Assembly: GCF_005845215.1 (NCBI RefSeq)
Contig: NZ_SPHO01000003.1
Span: 310,001 to 374,000 of the forward strand
Direction of reading: 5' to 3'
DNA from: Clostridium sp. 1001271st1 H5
Lineage (GTDB): Bacteria > Bacillota > Clostridia > Lachnospirales > Lachnospiraceae
DNA: 64,000 nt
Under the pieces are notes generated by a model. The model was not told where the DNA came from and ran no database searches. It saw only the letters and a program-made list of their open reading frames with translations. Shown in pieces: positions 8,279-16,817 of the stretch; the stretch's first letter is position 1; each line of letters begins with the position of its first letter. A program made the translations under genes and the position numbers.

Positions 8279-9167
8279 GCCGGTCCCTCCTTCTCAATCT
8301 GTTTGTGATAAAGCGCTGGGCAATCTGTACACATACAATCATAAATATCATGATTACGGCCATGGAGGAGGCCATTCCGAAGTTGTTGTATTTAAAGGCC
8401 GTGTCAATGGTGTAGATGGAAAATGTGTTGGATGCCCCGTTCGGCCCTCCTGCGGTCATGATATAAGGGATATCAAACATCTGCAGGCTGCCGTTGATGA
8501 CGTCAAAGAGCATGAAATCAATAACGGTACGGATAGCCGGAAGCTGGATGTATCTCAGACGCTGCCATGCATTGGCGCCGTCTACAACGGCAGCCTCCAT
8601 CATATCCTTTGGAACCGAGGAAAGGCCTGCCATAAACAGAACAATGTGAAAGCCCATATAACGCCAGATGGATACGGAGGCCAGCACATAGTTTACGATT
8701 TTAGGGTCGGACAGCCAGCTTTGAATCAGGCCTCCCAAACCCAGCTTGGTCAGGATATAGTTGAAGCCGCCTTCCACAGGCGAAAAAAAGTAGGAAAAGG
8801 AGTAGGAGATACCCACGCCGTTGATGATAAAAGGAAGGAAGATAATGGCCTTGACAAAACCTGAGCCCTTAAAGCGGCTGGAGAGCATGACTGCCAGCAC
8901 CAGCTCCACAGGCATCATGATTCCATGAATCAGAAGGTACGTTAAATTGTTGCGGAAGGCCTGCCAGAATTCCGGGGATTTGAAAAAGAGCTGTGTGTAA
9001 TTGTCAAGCCCTGTAAAGGTGCGCAGGGAGGCAACGCCGTCCCATTCCAGGAAGCTCATATGAATGAGCTCCCAGAATGGATAAACCACAAATACACATA
9101 ACAGAATGACCGGAACTGCTAGGGACAGGCTTAAAAAGGTGATTCTTTTTCGGTTGAGCCTGTTCAT
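8268..9167 (-). CDS. Sugar ABC transporter permease, MalF type
   Basis: 299 residues from the ATG at 9167, chosen because AGGAGG lies at the right distance. A longer frame reaching 9251 would run into the upstream gene. Six membrane segments are expected; the N-terminal helix is ITFLSLSLAVPVILLCVFVV. The EAA loop appears as MMEAAVVDGANAWQRLRYIQLP around residues 190-212. It pairs with the MalG-type subunit in a CUT1 importer of oligosaccharides. It is eleven bases from the binding-protein gene upstream, so all are on one transcript. Confidence 0.92.
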   Translation of the reverse strand: MNRLNRKRITFLSLSLAVPVILLCVFVVYPFWELIHMSFLEWDGVASLRTFTGLDNYTQLFFKSPEFWQAFRNNLTYLLIHGIMMPVELVLAVMLSSRFKGSGFVKAIIFLPFIINGVGISYSFSYFFSPVEGGFNYILTKLGLGGLIQSWLSDPKIVNYVLASVSIWRYMGFHIVLFMAGLSSVPKDMMEAAVVDGANAWQRLRYIQLPAIRTVIDFMLFDVINGSLQMFDIPYIMTAGGPNGASNTFSIYTIDTAFKYNNFGMASSMAVIMIFMIVCVQIAQRFITNRLRRRDRHGA

Positions 9168-9177
9168 ACCTGTCCTC

Positions 9178-10587
9178 CTATTTAAGGCCCAGTTTGGTTC
9201 TGGCTTCCGCCCAGGTCTGGTTAAGCTCTTCACAGCGCTTTGCATAATCAAAGCCGTCTGTCAGCATCTCCACGCCCAGCTGCTTGCAGTCAAACTTGGT
9301 CTCAGATACCATGTTGATAAAGTCGCTGCCGCCGGCCCCATAGGTCACGAATTTCACTTCGGGCTGAAGCTGGGATGCAGTCTGAAGCACAGGGTCCAGC
9401 TCCTTTGCATAGGGAGTCATGGTGCTGTCGCTGCTGATGGAGGCAATATAATCCGGGTACCAGGCCTCGCTGAAATAGAACTCCAGGAATGCCTTTGCAA
9501 CTTCCGGGTTTTCAGAGTTGTTGGTTACGGTCAGGAAACAGTCTCCCTGTGTTACCAGATTGAAATCTTCCTGGCTGTTATCGCGGAAAGGAAGGTAGAA
9601 GGTGGACATACCTGCGGTGTCATAGCCGTCTGCCTTATATGCAGTGAGGAACATGGGGCTGTTTAAGGTCATGGCCCCTTTTTTCTTTGCAAAGAGAGCG
9701 CGGCTCTGGTCGTAGGTGATGCCTAAGGGGTCTTTTCCAAGCACGCCCTTCTGGAACAGGTCATAAATCTTTCCGTAGACCGTGTGGATGTCGGTGCCCT
9801 CTGCAAAGGGAGCATCCTCCTTTGTCATGGCATCCCAGTAATATCCGTTTCCGCTCTGTGCGGCGGGGCCATATTCCATCAGGGGATAGGTGGGCCATGC
9901 ATCCTTTGCGCCCATACAGATTGCGCCGAAGTCAGGGTCCTGAGGGCCGAAATGTTCCTGAAGCTTTTCGCTGACCTCCACGAATTCATCCCAGGTAGCA
10001 GGCACCTCTACCCCTGCCTCCTCAAACATGTCGGTCCAGTAATATACATAATCGTTTGCCTTGCGGTCCGGTATGCCCAGGACCTTGCCGTCCACCGCAT
10101 ACTCGGAGGCAATCTGGTTGTTCCTGTTGGCTTCTGTATCCGTCAGGTCCGCCAGGTACTCGGAGTACTGGTTCATGCTGTCGGATTTGTGGAACATCAG
10201 GTCGGGAAGCTCGGATGCAGAGGAACGGATTTTCATGGAATTGAAGTACTCTGGTTCTGCGTTGAATTCTTCAATGTCGATTTCCACATTTGGATAGAGT
10301 TCCTGGAACCGTCCTTCCATGTCCAGTTCCTCAAAGGTCTTGGCAGCCGCCACATCCCAGGTGGCCAGGGTCAGGGTACAGGAAATGTTTCTGTCCGCCT
10401 CTGCGGCGCCGCTGTTGTCCTTATTGCCGGAGTCCTTGCTGCCGGAATCCGCACTGCCTGGTTCCTTACCTGCGTCTGCCTGATTCTTTGCGCTGTCCGC
10501 TGTCTGGGAACCGCTGCCGCCGCAGCCTGTTGCGGCCAGGGCTGCCGTGAGGGCCACTGCGCCTAACAAATATCTTTTCTTTTTCAT
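9178..10587 (-). CDS. Sugar-binding lipoprotein of ABC transporter
   Basis: 469 residues. The signal peptide MKKKRYLLGAVALTAALAATGCGG ends in a lipobox with the lipidated cysteine at residue 22, followed by a low-complexity Ser/Gly/Asp/Asn linker that spaces the protein off the membrane. The rest is a family 1 (MalE-like) solute-binding fold, with TLATWDVAA starting the mature domain. It catches the sugar outside the cell and gives it to the two permeases downstream. A separate promoter lies immediately upstream, so it can be made in excess over the regulator genes. The substrate is unknown but presumably the GH2 enzyme's glycoside. Confidence 0.92.
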   Translation of the reverse strand: MKKKRYLLGAVALTAALAATGCGGSGSQTADSAKNQADAGKEPGSADSGSKDSGNKDNSGAAEADRNISCTLTLATWDVAAAKTFEELDMEGRFQELYPNVEIDIEEFNAEPEYFNSMKIRSSASELPDLMFHKSDSMNQYSEYLADLTDTEANRNNQIASEYAVDGKVLGIPDRKANDYVYYWTDMFEEAGVEVPATWDEFVEVSEKLQEHFGPQDPDFGAICMGAKDAWPTYPLMEYGPAAQSGNGYYWDAMTKEDAPFAEGTDIHTVYGKIYDLFQKGVLGKDPLGITYDQSRALFAKKKGAMTLNSPMFLTAYKADGYDTAGMSTFYLPFRDNSQEDFNLVTQGDCFLTVTNNSENPEVAKAFLEFYFSEAWYPDYIASISSDSTMTPYAKELDPVLQTASQLQPEVKFVTYGAGGSDFINMVSETKFDCKQLGVEMLTDGFDYAKRCEELNQTWAEARTKLGLK

Positions 10588-10621
10588 AGCTTCCTCCTAT
10601 GTGATTGCTTTTGTCAGATTC

Positions 10622-10650
10622 AGTGTAACAATTCCAGGGGATGAAAACAA
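10622..10650 (-). promoter_or_regulatory. Promoter of the sugar-binding lipoprotein gene
   Basis: Read on the minus strand, TTGTTT (10650-10645) and TACACT (10627-10622) are separated by 17 bases, and TG stands one base before the -10 (extended -10). It lies in the 79-base gap between the response regulator and the binding protein, so the transporter and glycosidase genes probably have their own, regulator-controlled start. Confidence 0.6.
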
Positions 10651-10666
10651 TGAAAAAAGGTTCGAT

Positions 10667-12235
10667 TCACTGTACAATGGTACGGCTCTGTTTGCGGTAG
10701 GCGGAGGGACTCACCCCCTCCTGGGCTGAAAATACCCGCACAAAGTATTCCACGCTGTTGTAGCCCACGGCCTCGCTTATTTCCTTCAGTTTCATGCTGG
10801 TTTCTTTCAGCATGGTTTTGGCGTGGTGTATGCGCAGATGCTTCATGTAGCTGGAAAAGGACATTCCCATTTTGCGGCTGAAAAGCGTGCTGAAATACTT
10901 TTCGCTGAAACCGGCTTCCGAGGCCACTTCATAGAGGGTCAGGTCCGGTTTATAATAGTGGCTGTCAATGTAATTGATGGCCCTGGATATTTCGTCCGGG
11001 AAATCAAACTGGTAGTGGAACTGGACATAGCGCTTCATGTCGCTGAGAAAATTCACGGTCCATATGCACACTTCCTGGCTGGTCCTGAGCCTGGTCACCT
11101 CCTCCAGAAGGCTGGTGCTGTATACATAGTCCGTGTCCTCCAGCTGGTGGACCAGGGAGGCGGCGATATGGTAGGCCAGATAGAGCGCCAGAAGGCCTGC
11201 CTGCCGCACCGGAGATTCCTGTATGCGCACCAGAAGCAGGGAACGGGCAGACTCAAAGCGCGCCGTGTTATTGGATTTCAGGGCCTGTATGACCTCCTGG
11301 AATTCGCTCTCCCGGGCCACTGCCTCCCGGAGGGGAAAGCGGGAATAATCAAGGGAAGAAAACAGGTTCTGGGATTTCATGATATACTTCATGGTCAGGT
11401 TCATGGTTGCTTCGGCCAGTTTTTCCTCAAAGGAAGAGGGCCCCTGGGCCAGGCTGCTCACGGCTGCAGATGCCTCCACGTTCATGTAGTTCTTCCAGGC
11501 ATTGAGAAGGCGCCGGCAGACCCGCAGAAGGCCTTCCAGGGCCTGTCCCTGGCTGTCAGAGGTGCCTGTTTCATAGACCATGACCAGATTGGTCACATGG
11601 TCCGGCACGATAACGCCGTGGTTTGCAATCTGTGAAATCTGTCCGGCCAGATTAAGCAGCGAGACATGGAAATTCCGGTCAAAATCACTGCCGAAGTTCT
11701 TCCTGATTTCCTGACATCTCTGGATTGAAAAACAGACCATGTAATAACAGTCAGGGAGCCCGGCTGCTTCAGGCTGGATTTCCCCGCGGAGAAGCCGGGA
11801 CAACAGCTGTTTCCGGTCCTGGATGCCTTCACCGCCGTCAGCCCGGGTCCTGCCCTTTTGGGCCAGGAGCTGCTTCATATTGGACAGATGCCGTTTCAGC
11901 ATCTCCTCATGGATTTCCCGTTTCAGGCAGTAATCATAGATGCCCAGCTTAAAGGCCTGGCGCACATAGGGAAAATCATTGTATGCGCTGAGAACCAGGA
12001 TTTCCGGCTGTGTATGAAATTCCTTCACCCGGCGGATTAACTCCAGACCGTCTATGACCGGCATCTGTATATCTGTAATCAGGATGTCCACCGGATGCTG
12101 TTCCAGATAAGCCAGGGCCTCCCGGCCGTTGGATACGCAGCCGGCCAGTTTGAGCTCCATCTCATCCCAGTCAATCATGGAACTCAGCATCATCCTTACA
12201 ATTGCTTCATCATCAGCTATCAGTACTGTGTACAT
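10667..12235 (-). CDS. Response regulator with AraC-type output (YesN type)
   Basis: 522 residues from the ATG at 12235; a start at 12244 is also possible. The receiver domain (1-120) shows ADDEA near residue 7 and the phospho-acceptor Asp55 in ILITDIQMP. A long middle region (about 130-410) of unclear fold is followed by a C-terminal pair of AraC helix-turn-helix units (about 420-520) with EAGFSEKYFSTLFSRKMG and VEYFVRVFSAQEGVSPSAYR. The gene overlaps the end of the histidine kinase gene, so the two proteins are made together. It most likely activates the promoter at 10622-10650 in response to the sugar. Confidence 0.93.
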   Translation of the reverse strand: MYTVLIADDEAIVRMMLSSMIDWDEMELKLAGCVSNGREALAYLEQHPVDILITDIQMPVIDGLELIRRVKEFHTQPEILVLSAYNDFPYVRQAFKLGIYDYCLKREIHEEMLKRHLSNMKQLLAQKGRTRADGGEGIQDRKQLLSRLLRGEIQPEAAGLPDCYYMVCFSIQRCQEIRKNFGSDFDRNFHVSLLNLAGQISQIANHGVIVPDHVTNLVMVYETGTSDSQGQALEGLLRVCRRLLNAWKNYMNVEASAAVSSLAQGPSSFEEKLAEATMNLTMKYIMKSQNLFSSLDYSRFPLREAVARESEFQEVIQALKSNNTARFESARSLLLVRIQESPVRQAGLLALYLAYHIAASLVHQLEDTDYVYSTSLLEEVTRLRTSQEVCIWTVNFLSDMKRYVQFHYQFDFPDEISRAINYIDSHYYKPDLTLYEVASEAGFSEKYFSTLFSRKMGMSFSSYMKHLRIHHAKTMLKETSMKLKEISEAVGYNSVEYFVRVFSAQEGVSPSAYRKQSRTIVQ

Positions 12236-14105
12236 GGTCCTCATCCTCTGTTGTATTCGTTATGACAGGCAGGGTCAGCGTGACCCTGGTATATGCCCCT
12301 GGTTCCGATTGGATAGAGACTCCGTACCGGGGACCGAAATTAAGCTTTAAACGCCTGTCCGTGTTGCTTACGCCAATGGTACGGCGCCGGGGGTGTTCCG
12401 GCCGGCCGGGGGATTCCGGGGAACCGGAAGGTTCCTGGGATTCTGTATCTCCTAGGATTTGACGGATGGTATCCTGGTCCATGCCTTTGCCGTTGTCAGT
12501 AATCTCAAAAATCAGGTTTCCTTCCCGTATGGTCCCGGCAACCGTTATCCTGCCAAGACGGTCGCCCAGGTTGTCAAAACCGTGGGTAATGCAGTTCTCA
12601 ACAATAGGCTGCAGAATCAGCTTGGGCACCTTGCAGTCCAGAACCGCGGGATTTAAGTCCATGTCCACCTCAAAGCTGTCCATGTAGCGGAACTGCATGA
12701 TATAGATATAGCTCTCCAGCACAGACTGCTCATCGCGGACCCGGTAGAATCCTCCGTCCCGGTTTAGCACTGCTGCAAGAATATTTTCCAGGGCCACCAC
12801 CATGTCCTGCATACCGGTATAATGGGCTGAGATGGCCATGAATTTTAATGTATTCAACGTATTCATGAGAAAATGGGGATTCATCTGGGACTGGAGGGTA
12901 TGGAGCTCTTCCTGGTATTTTTCCTTTTCAATCTGTTCCTTGTCATGAATCAGCTTTTTAATCTGCTCCACCATGTTGTTGAAGGTGGCTATCATCCGGG
13001 CAATATCCTGCTGTCTGCACATTTCCACCTGCGTGTCCAGGTTGCGGTGCTCCACCTCCCTCATGCCTTCCGTCAGATGGCCCAGCGGAATCAGCAGCCG
13101 GTTCATGTACCATTTAAAATAGAAAATGAACATCAGGACCACACACAGGATGACAGCCATGCTGATAAGTGAGAACAGGGTGAACTGTCCGAACAGTGAG
13201 GTTTCGTTGACCGCGCTGACCAGATAGTATCCTGGCTCAGGCATTGGCAGAATCATATACCGTATGCCGCGGTATGAAATCTGCTGCCGGCCGCCGTCGG
13301 ATACATGGTTATTTTTTGCAGGATGACTGCTGGCTGCGGGGCGGGCTGAGCCAGCCGGGTCTGCTGCGTTTTGCCGGATTTTTTCCATGACAGCAGACGG
13401 AATCCGGTTTTTCTGACCGGGGGCTGCCACGATGTTTCCCTGGCTGTTGATGAGACAGATGGTTCCCAGCTTTCCGTTTTTGTTGTAGTTTTTAATGGAA
13501 TCCGGTATTTTTGATATCCGGTAGAGGACAATGCATTCTGCCTGCGTATCCTCCCCGGGAGCATAGGCGGATATCTCCAGAATCTCCCGGGCAGAACGGA
13601 TGCGGTAAAAATAGTCTTCGTCCACCAGGGCGGTGTGTACCAGTCCCGGATTGCTGACAGCGGCCTGATACCATTCCTTTTGCCGCAGCTCGTCCACGCT
13701 GTAGCGCATCTCGCCCTTGGGAATGATGGCGGAGCCATCCCTGCGGTAAATATGGATGTCCAGAATCTTATATTCAGGCGCGGCCAGCATCTGATACATG
13801 GTATCCAGCTGTTCCAGGGCCTGTTCCTGCTTTTGTGCGTCATGTCCCGCCGCATCCCGTATGGTGGTGCCTCCGTTCATGTTGACCACCCGGGACAGGG
13901 CCAGGGCTGAACTGCGGGTCTCTTCCCGGTATAATTCCAGAACCGCCTGCTGGGTCACGGTTACGGACTCCGTGGCAGCCCGGTAGATGTATCTCCCTGC
14001 AGCCAGGAACACCAGGCCCAGGATAATCATGACTGGGAACACAATCATGCAGACATAACTGATTACCACGTCTTTAATCAGGCTGCTTTTGAATATTGGT
14101 TTCAT
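12213..14105 (-). CDS. Sensor histidine kinase (YesM type)
   Basis: 630 residues from the ATG at 14105, which has AGAGGT seven bases upstream; a longer frame to 14138 lacks a ribosome site. Order: membrane helix (about 15-40), extracellular sensor (about 40-290), second helix (about 300-325), HAMP (about 325-380), His_kinase domain with the phosphorylated His in QSQMNPHFLMNTLNTLKF, then an ATPase domain with QPIVENCITHGF and ITDNGKGM. Between the last two ATP-site boxes is a Pro/Ser/Glu/Arg-rich insert (about 580-600) absent from most relatives. It senses a signal at the cell surface and passes phosphate to the overlapping response regulator gene product. Confidence 0.93.
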   Translation of the reverse strand: MKPIFKSSLIKDVVISYVCMIVFPVMIILGLVFLAAGRYIYRAATESVTVTQQAVLELYREETRSSALALSRVVNMNGGTTIRDAAGHDAQKQEQALEQLDTMYQMLAAPEYKILDIHIYRRDGSAIIPKGEMRYSVDELRQKEWYQAAVSNPGLVHTALVDEDYFYRIRSAREILEISAYAPGEDTQAECIVLYRISKIPDSIKNYNKNGKLGTICLINSQGNIVAAPGQKNRIPSAVMEKIRQNAADPAGSARPAASSHPAKNNHVSDGGRQQISYRGIRYMILPMPEPGYYLVSAVNETSLFGQFTLFSLISMAVILCVVLMFIFYFKWYMNRLLIPLGHLTEGMREVEHRNLDTQVEMCRQQDIARMIATFNNMVEQIKKLIHDKEQIEKEKYQEELHTLQSQMNPHFLMNTLNTLKFMAISAHYTGMQDMVVALENILAAVLNRDGGFYRVRDEQSVLESYIYIMQFRYMDSFEVDMDLNPAVLDCKVPKLILQPIVENCITHGFDNLGDRLGRITVAGTIREGNLIFEITDNGKGMDQDTIRQILGDTESQEPSGSPESPGRPEHPRRRTIGVSNTDRRLKLNFGPRYGVSIQSEPGAYTRVTLTLPVITNTTEDEDHVHSTDS

Positions 14106-14133
14106 GATTTTACCTCTTGTGTTTGCTGGTTCA

Positions 14134-14163
14134 ATCATAGCATGTCTTGGGAGGGCAATTCAA
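14134..14163 (-). promoter_or_regulatory. Promoter of the histidine kinase gene
   Basis: On the minus strand TTGAAT (14163-14158) and TATGAT (14139-14134) are 18 bases apart, with an extended -10 TG. Transcription would begin about 20 bases before the kinase start codon. It is back to back with the queT promoter. Confidence 0.55.
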
Positions 14164-14278
14164 GGTTAATTCATTTTCTATACTGGTAAAAATCCGCCGC
14201 CATCAGGTCAAAATCCTCCAGGCCGCAGACCTTAAAGGCCATCCTGGGACGTCTGATGGGGTAAAAATGGGGTATGGC

Positions 14279-14307
14279 TTGCATTCCCGCCCAAAATATG
14301 CTACACT
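14279..14307 (+). promoter_or_regulatory. Probable queT promoter
   Basis: TTGCAT (14279-14284) and TACACT (14302-14307) are 17 bases apart, with TG one base before the -10. The -35 is weak. It would give a leader of about 115 bases containing the riboswitch candidate; the leader also holds an inverted repeat GCAGATT/AATCTGC. Confidence 0.45.
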
Positions 14308-14377
14308 ATCCCCTGCAATAAGGCCGCAGATTCCCAGTATTCATCAGCATTTACCGGGACAATCTGCAACAACGACC

Positions 14378-14420
14378 GGTGTGTTCGAGACCTTCCACAC
14401 CTAAAACAAAACTAAAGGAG
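14378..14420 (+). promoter_or_regulatory. preQ1-I type riboswitch candidate
   Basis: The stem GGTGTG (14378-14383) pairs with CACACC (14396-14401). The loop starts UUC as in the known preQ1-I aptamer, and a C stands just before the right arm at the place that binds preQ1 in the Bacillus aptamer. An A-rich tail follows, ending in ACUAA (14411-14415) and abutting the Shine-Dalgarno GGAG (14417-14420) of queT. The expected second helix (loop GAG with tail CUA) has one G-A mismatch, so the fit is good but not perfect. With the ribosome site next to the pseudoknot, control would be at translation. The next gene is a queuosine-precursor transporter, which strongly supports the call. Confidence 0.72.
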
Positions 14421-14430
14421 ACAACCGAAT

Positions 14431-14925
14431 ATGAGAGAGAGCAACAAGAAAATGTACCATCTGGCACACGGCGCCATGATAGCTGCCGTGTACGTGGCCC
14501 TGACCGTGGCATTTGCGCCAATCAGCTTTGGGGCAATTCAGTTCAGGGTATCTGAGGCCCTGTGCATCCTGCCCTATTTTACGCCGGCAGCAGTGCCGGG
14601 ACTGTTTGCAGGGTGCTTCCTGTCCAACCTGATGCTGGGAAGTCCGTGGGACATGGTGTTCGGAAGCCTGGCAACCCTGATTGGGGCAGCCGGTTCCTGG
14701 TACCTGCGCAGGCATAAATGGTGTGTATGCCTGCCGCCTATCCTGTCCAATGCCATCATCATTCCGTGGGTGCTGCGTTATGCCTACGGTTCCCCGGATT
14801 TGATTCCGGTGGCAATGGTCACAGTGGGCATCGGGGAAGTGCTGGCCGTGGGAGTGCTGGGCAATGTGCTGATGGTTACATTGGAGCGATATAAAAATCT
14901 GGTTTTTAAGCAGCAGGCAGCGTAA
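14431..14925 (+). CDS. queT: QueT family queuosine-precursor transporter
   Basis: 164 residues, a small membrane protein with about five helices. The stretch FAPISFGAIQFRVSEALCILP and the following FTPAAVPGLFAGCFLSN are typical of the QueT family (an ECF-type S-component-like protein proposed to import preQ1 or related bases). The start has AAGGAG at a suitable distance, and that site is part of the riboswitch candidate. It would feed tRNA queuosine modification by salvage. No other queuosine genes are in the window. Confidence 0.92.
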   Translation: MRESNKKMYHLAHGAMIAAVYVALTVAFAPISFGAIQFRVSEALCILPYFTPAAVPGLFAGCFLSNLMLGSPWDMVFGSLATLIGAAGSWYLRRHKWCVCLPPILSNAIIIPWVLRYAYGSPDLIPVAMVTVGIGEVLAVGVLGNVLMVTLERYKNLVFKQQAA

Positions 14926-15100
14926 GCCGGCCTGCCGGTACAATACCGGGATAAACTGTTAAGGAAAAATCAGAGAAGGACTTTGGGGGTATGCAGGCTC
15001 AGGCAGGAGCCTGAGTGCATATCATATATCAGGTCTGTCATGGAGGAATGCCGGGGAGCCGGTATTTCTCCATTTTTTATATAGCTTTTCGAATTTTTTT

Positions 15101-15109
15101 TGATATAAT
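15101..15109 (+). promoter_or_regulatory. Extended -10 promoter element before murC
   Basis: TGATATAAT combines the TG extension with a perfect TATAAT; no good -35 is visible. It lies about 60 bases before the murC start. The rest of the queT-murC gap (14926-15100) shows no gene. Confidence 0.5.
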
Positions 15110-15169
15110 AAGGAAGAGATATTTTTGTGCGGGAAAATGGATGACAGGCACAGGGAAGGACTATTGATT

Positions 15170-16555
15170 ATGTATCAGATAGATTTTAATAAACCGGAAC
15201 ACGTACACTTCATTGGAATTGGAGGCATCAGCATGAGCGGCCTGGCGGAGATTCTTCTGGATGAGGGATTTTCCATATCAGGCTCTGATTCCCATGAGAC
15301 AGGACTGACAGAGCACCTTGAAAAAAAGGGAGCCAGGGTATACTACGGACAGAGGGCCGCCAATATTGAGAAGGAGCCGGGAATTGACGTGGTCGTGTAT
15401 ACGGCGGCTATCCATGAGGATAACCCGGAGTTCAGGGCGGCCAGGGATAAAGGGCTTCCCATGCTTTCACGGGCAGAGCTTTTAGGTGAGCTGATGCGCA
15501 ATTACAAGGAGGCTGTCGCCATCTCGGGCACCCATGGCAAGACCACCACCACATCCATGCTTACGGATATCCTTCTGGCGGGAAACATGGATCCCACTAT
15601 TTCCGTGGGAGGCATCCTTAAGGACATAGGCGGCAACATCCGAGTGGGCGGGCCGGATTTGTTTGTCACGGAGGCATGTGAATATACCAACAGTTTCCTG
15701 TCCTTTTATCCCACCATGGAGGTTATACTGAATATTGAGGAGGACCATCTGGACTTCTTCAAGGATATTGAGGACATACGCCATTCCTTCCGGCTGTTTG
15801 CAGAGAAGCTTCCGTCCAAGGGACTTCTGGTGGTGAACAGCTCCATCGAGAAGGCGGAGGAGATTACCAGAGGCCTTAAGTGCCGGGTGGTCACCTTTGG
15901 GAAGGACCCTTCCAGTACCTATACTGCCCGGAACATAACATACGACGGATATGCCAGGCCTTCTTATGACCTGGTGATTCAGGGAGAGGTGGTGAACCGC
16001 ATCACCCTGGGCGTCACAGGAGAGCACAATGTATATAATTCCCTGGCTGCCATTGCCGTTGCCCTGGAGCTGGGAGCAGGCTTTGACGCCATCATGGCGG
16101 GGCTGGGAAGATTTACAGGCACGGACAGACGGTTTGAGAAAAAGGGAGAGGTCGGAGGAGTCACTGTTATCGACGACTATGCACACCATCCCCAGGAGAT
16201 ACGGGCCACCCTGGCGGCTGCCAGGAATTATCCCCACAGGAAGCTGTGGTGCGTGTTCCAGCCCCACACCTATACCAGGACCAGGGCGTTTCTGGACCAG
16301 TTTGCGGAGGCGCTGTCTGCTGCGGACGAGGTGATACTGGCGGATATCTATGCTGCACGTGAGACAGATACCCTGGGAGTCAGTTCCAGGGATGTGGCGG
16401 AGCGGATTGAGAAGCTGGGTACCAGTGTGCACTATATTCCTTCCTTTGATGAGATTGAAACATTTATTTTGGAAAATTGTATGAACGGCGATTTGTTGAT
16501 AACTATGGGGGCCGGAGATATTGTAAAAGTAGGAGAAAAGCTGTTAGGACAATAG
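15170..16555 (+). CDS. murC: UDP-N-acetylmuramate--L-alanine ligase MurC
   Basis: 461 residues from the ATG at 15170 (AAGGA upstream). It adds L-alanine to UDP-MurNAc, the first amino acid of the peptidoglycan stem peptide, in the cytoplasm. The N-terminal nucleotide-binding loop is HFIGIGGISMSGLAEIL (residues 13-29), and the ATP loop is SGTHGKTTTTSM (119-130). The central domain includes the N-terminal side of NIEEDHLDFF, and the C-terminal domain has DDYAHHPQEIRATL. Length and motifs are normal. Its stop codon directly touches the first DnaA box of the following array, and its terminator overlaps the second. Confidence 0.97.
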   Translation: MYQIDFNKPEHVHFIGIGGISMSGLAEILLDEGFSISGSDSHETGLTEHLEKKGARVYYGQRAANIEKEPGIDVVVYTAAIHEDNPEFRAARDKGLPMLSRAELLGELMRNYKEAVAISGTHGKTTTTSMLTDILLAGNMDPTISVGGILKDIGGNIRVGGPDLFVTEACEYTNSFLSFYPTMEVILNIEEDHLDFFKDIEDIRHSFRLFAEKLPSKGLLVVNSSIEKAEEITRGLKCRVVTFGKDPSSTYTARNITYDGYARPSYDLVIQGEVVNRITLGVTGEHNVYNSLAAIAVALELGAGFDAIMAGLGRFTGTDRRFEKKGEVGGVTVIDDYAHHPQEIRATLAAARNYPHRKLWCVFQPHTYTRTRAFLDQFAEALSAADEVILADIYAARETDTLGVSSRDVAERIEKLGTSVHYIPSFDEIETFILENCMNGDLLITMGAGDIVKVGEKLLGQ

Positions 16556-16738
16556 TTATCCACATTATCCACATAGTTTTCAACATTTTATGTAAAGAAG
16601 CTATGTGGATTTTTTGATTAACATAAAAAAATGTCGCACGATTTAAAAAATCTTGGATTTATACGGTAAAAATGGGGTTTTATGAAGAACGGGGACAATT
16701 ATGTCCACCATTTTTCCACATTATCCACATTATCCACA
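16556..16738 (+). promoter_or_regulatory. DnaA-box array flanking an AT-rich stretch
   Basis: Four perfect DnaA boxes TTATCCACA are seen on the plus strand in two groups: 16556-16564 and 16565-16573, then 16721-16729 and 16730-16738. A one-mismatch box TTTTCCACA at 16712-16720 precedes the second pair, giving three abutting nine-base units. Between the groups are about 95 very AT-rich bases (16610-16705). The array lies between murC and dnaD-like/dnaC-like primosome genes. It may let DnaA control those genes or titrate DnaA. It is unlikely to be oriC because dnaA and dnaN are not here. Confidence 0.8.
16567..16616 (+). terminator. murC terminator
   Basis: ATCCACATAG at 16567-16576 pairs with CTATGTGGAT at 16601-16610, followed by TTTTT. 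The left arm shares bases with the second DnaA box. Confidence 0.8.
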
Positions 16739-16784
16739 ACGAAATATGTGCAAAACTGCGCCTATTTTCTTTTGGAGGTGGATG

Positions 16785-16793
16785 TGTTATGAT
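16785..16793 (+). promoter_or_regulatory. Extended -10 promoter element before the dnaD-like gene
   Basis: TGT followed by TATGAT at 16788-16793 gives an extended -10; the -35 region (TTTTCT, 17 bases upstream) is weak. It is about 50 bases downstream of the second DnaA-box group, so bound DnaA would sit just upstream of RNA polymerase. Confidence 0.45.
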
Positions 16794-16817
16794 AGAATGA
16801 AGCAAGGAGTGGTAGGG

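Noticed and set aside
15482..16432. Open frame of 316 codons on the minus strand
   Set aside because: It is a shadow of murC with no ribosome site.
16556..16738. Chromosomal origin oriC
   Set aside because: DnaA boxes and AT-rich DNA are present, but dnaA, dnaN and a DnaA-trio are not visible; it is kept as a DnaA-box array only.
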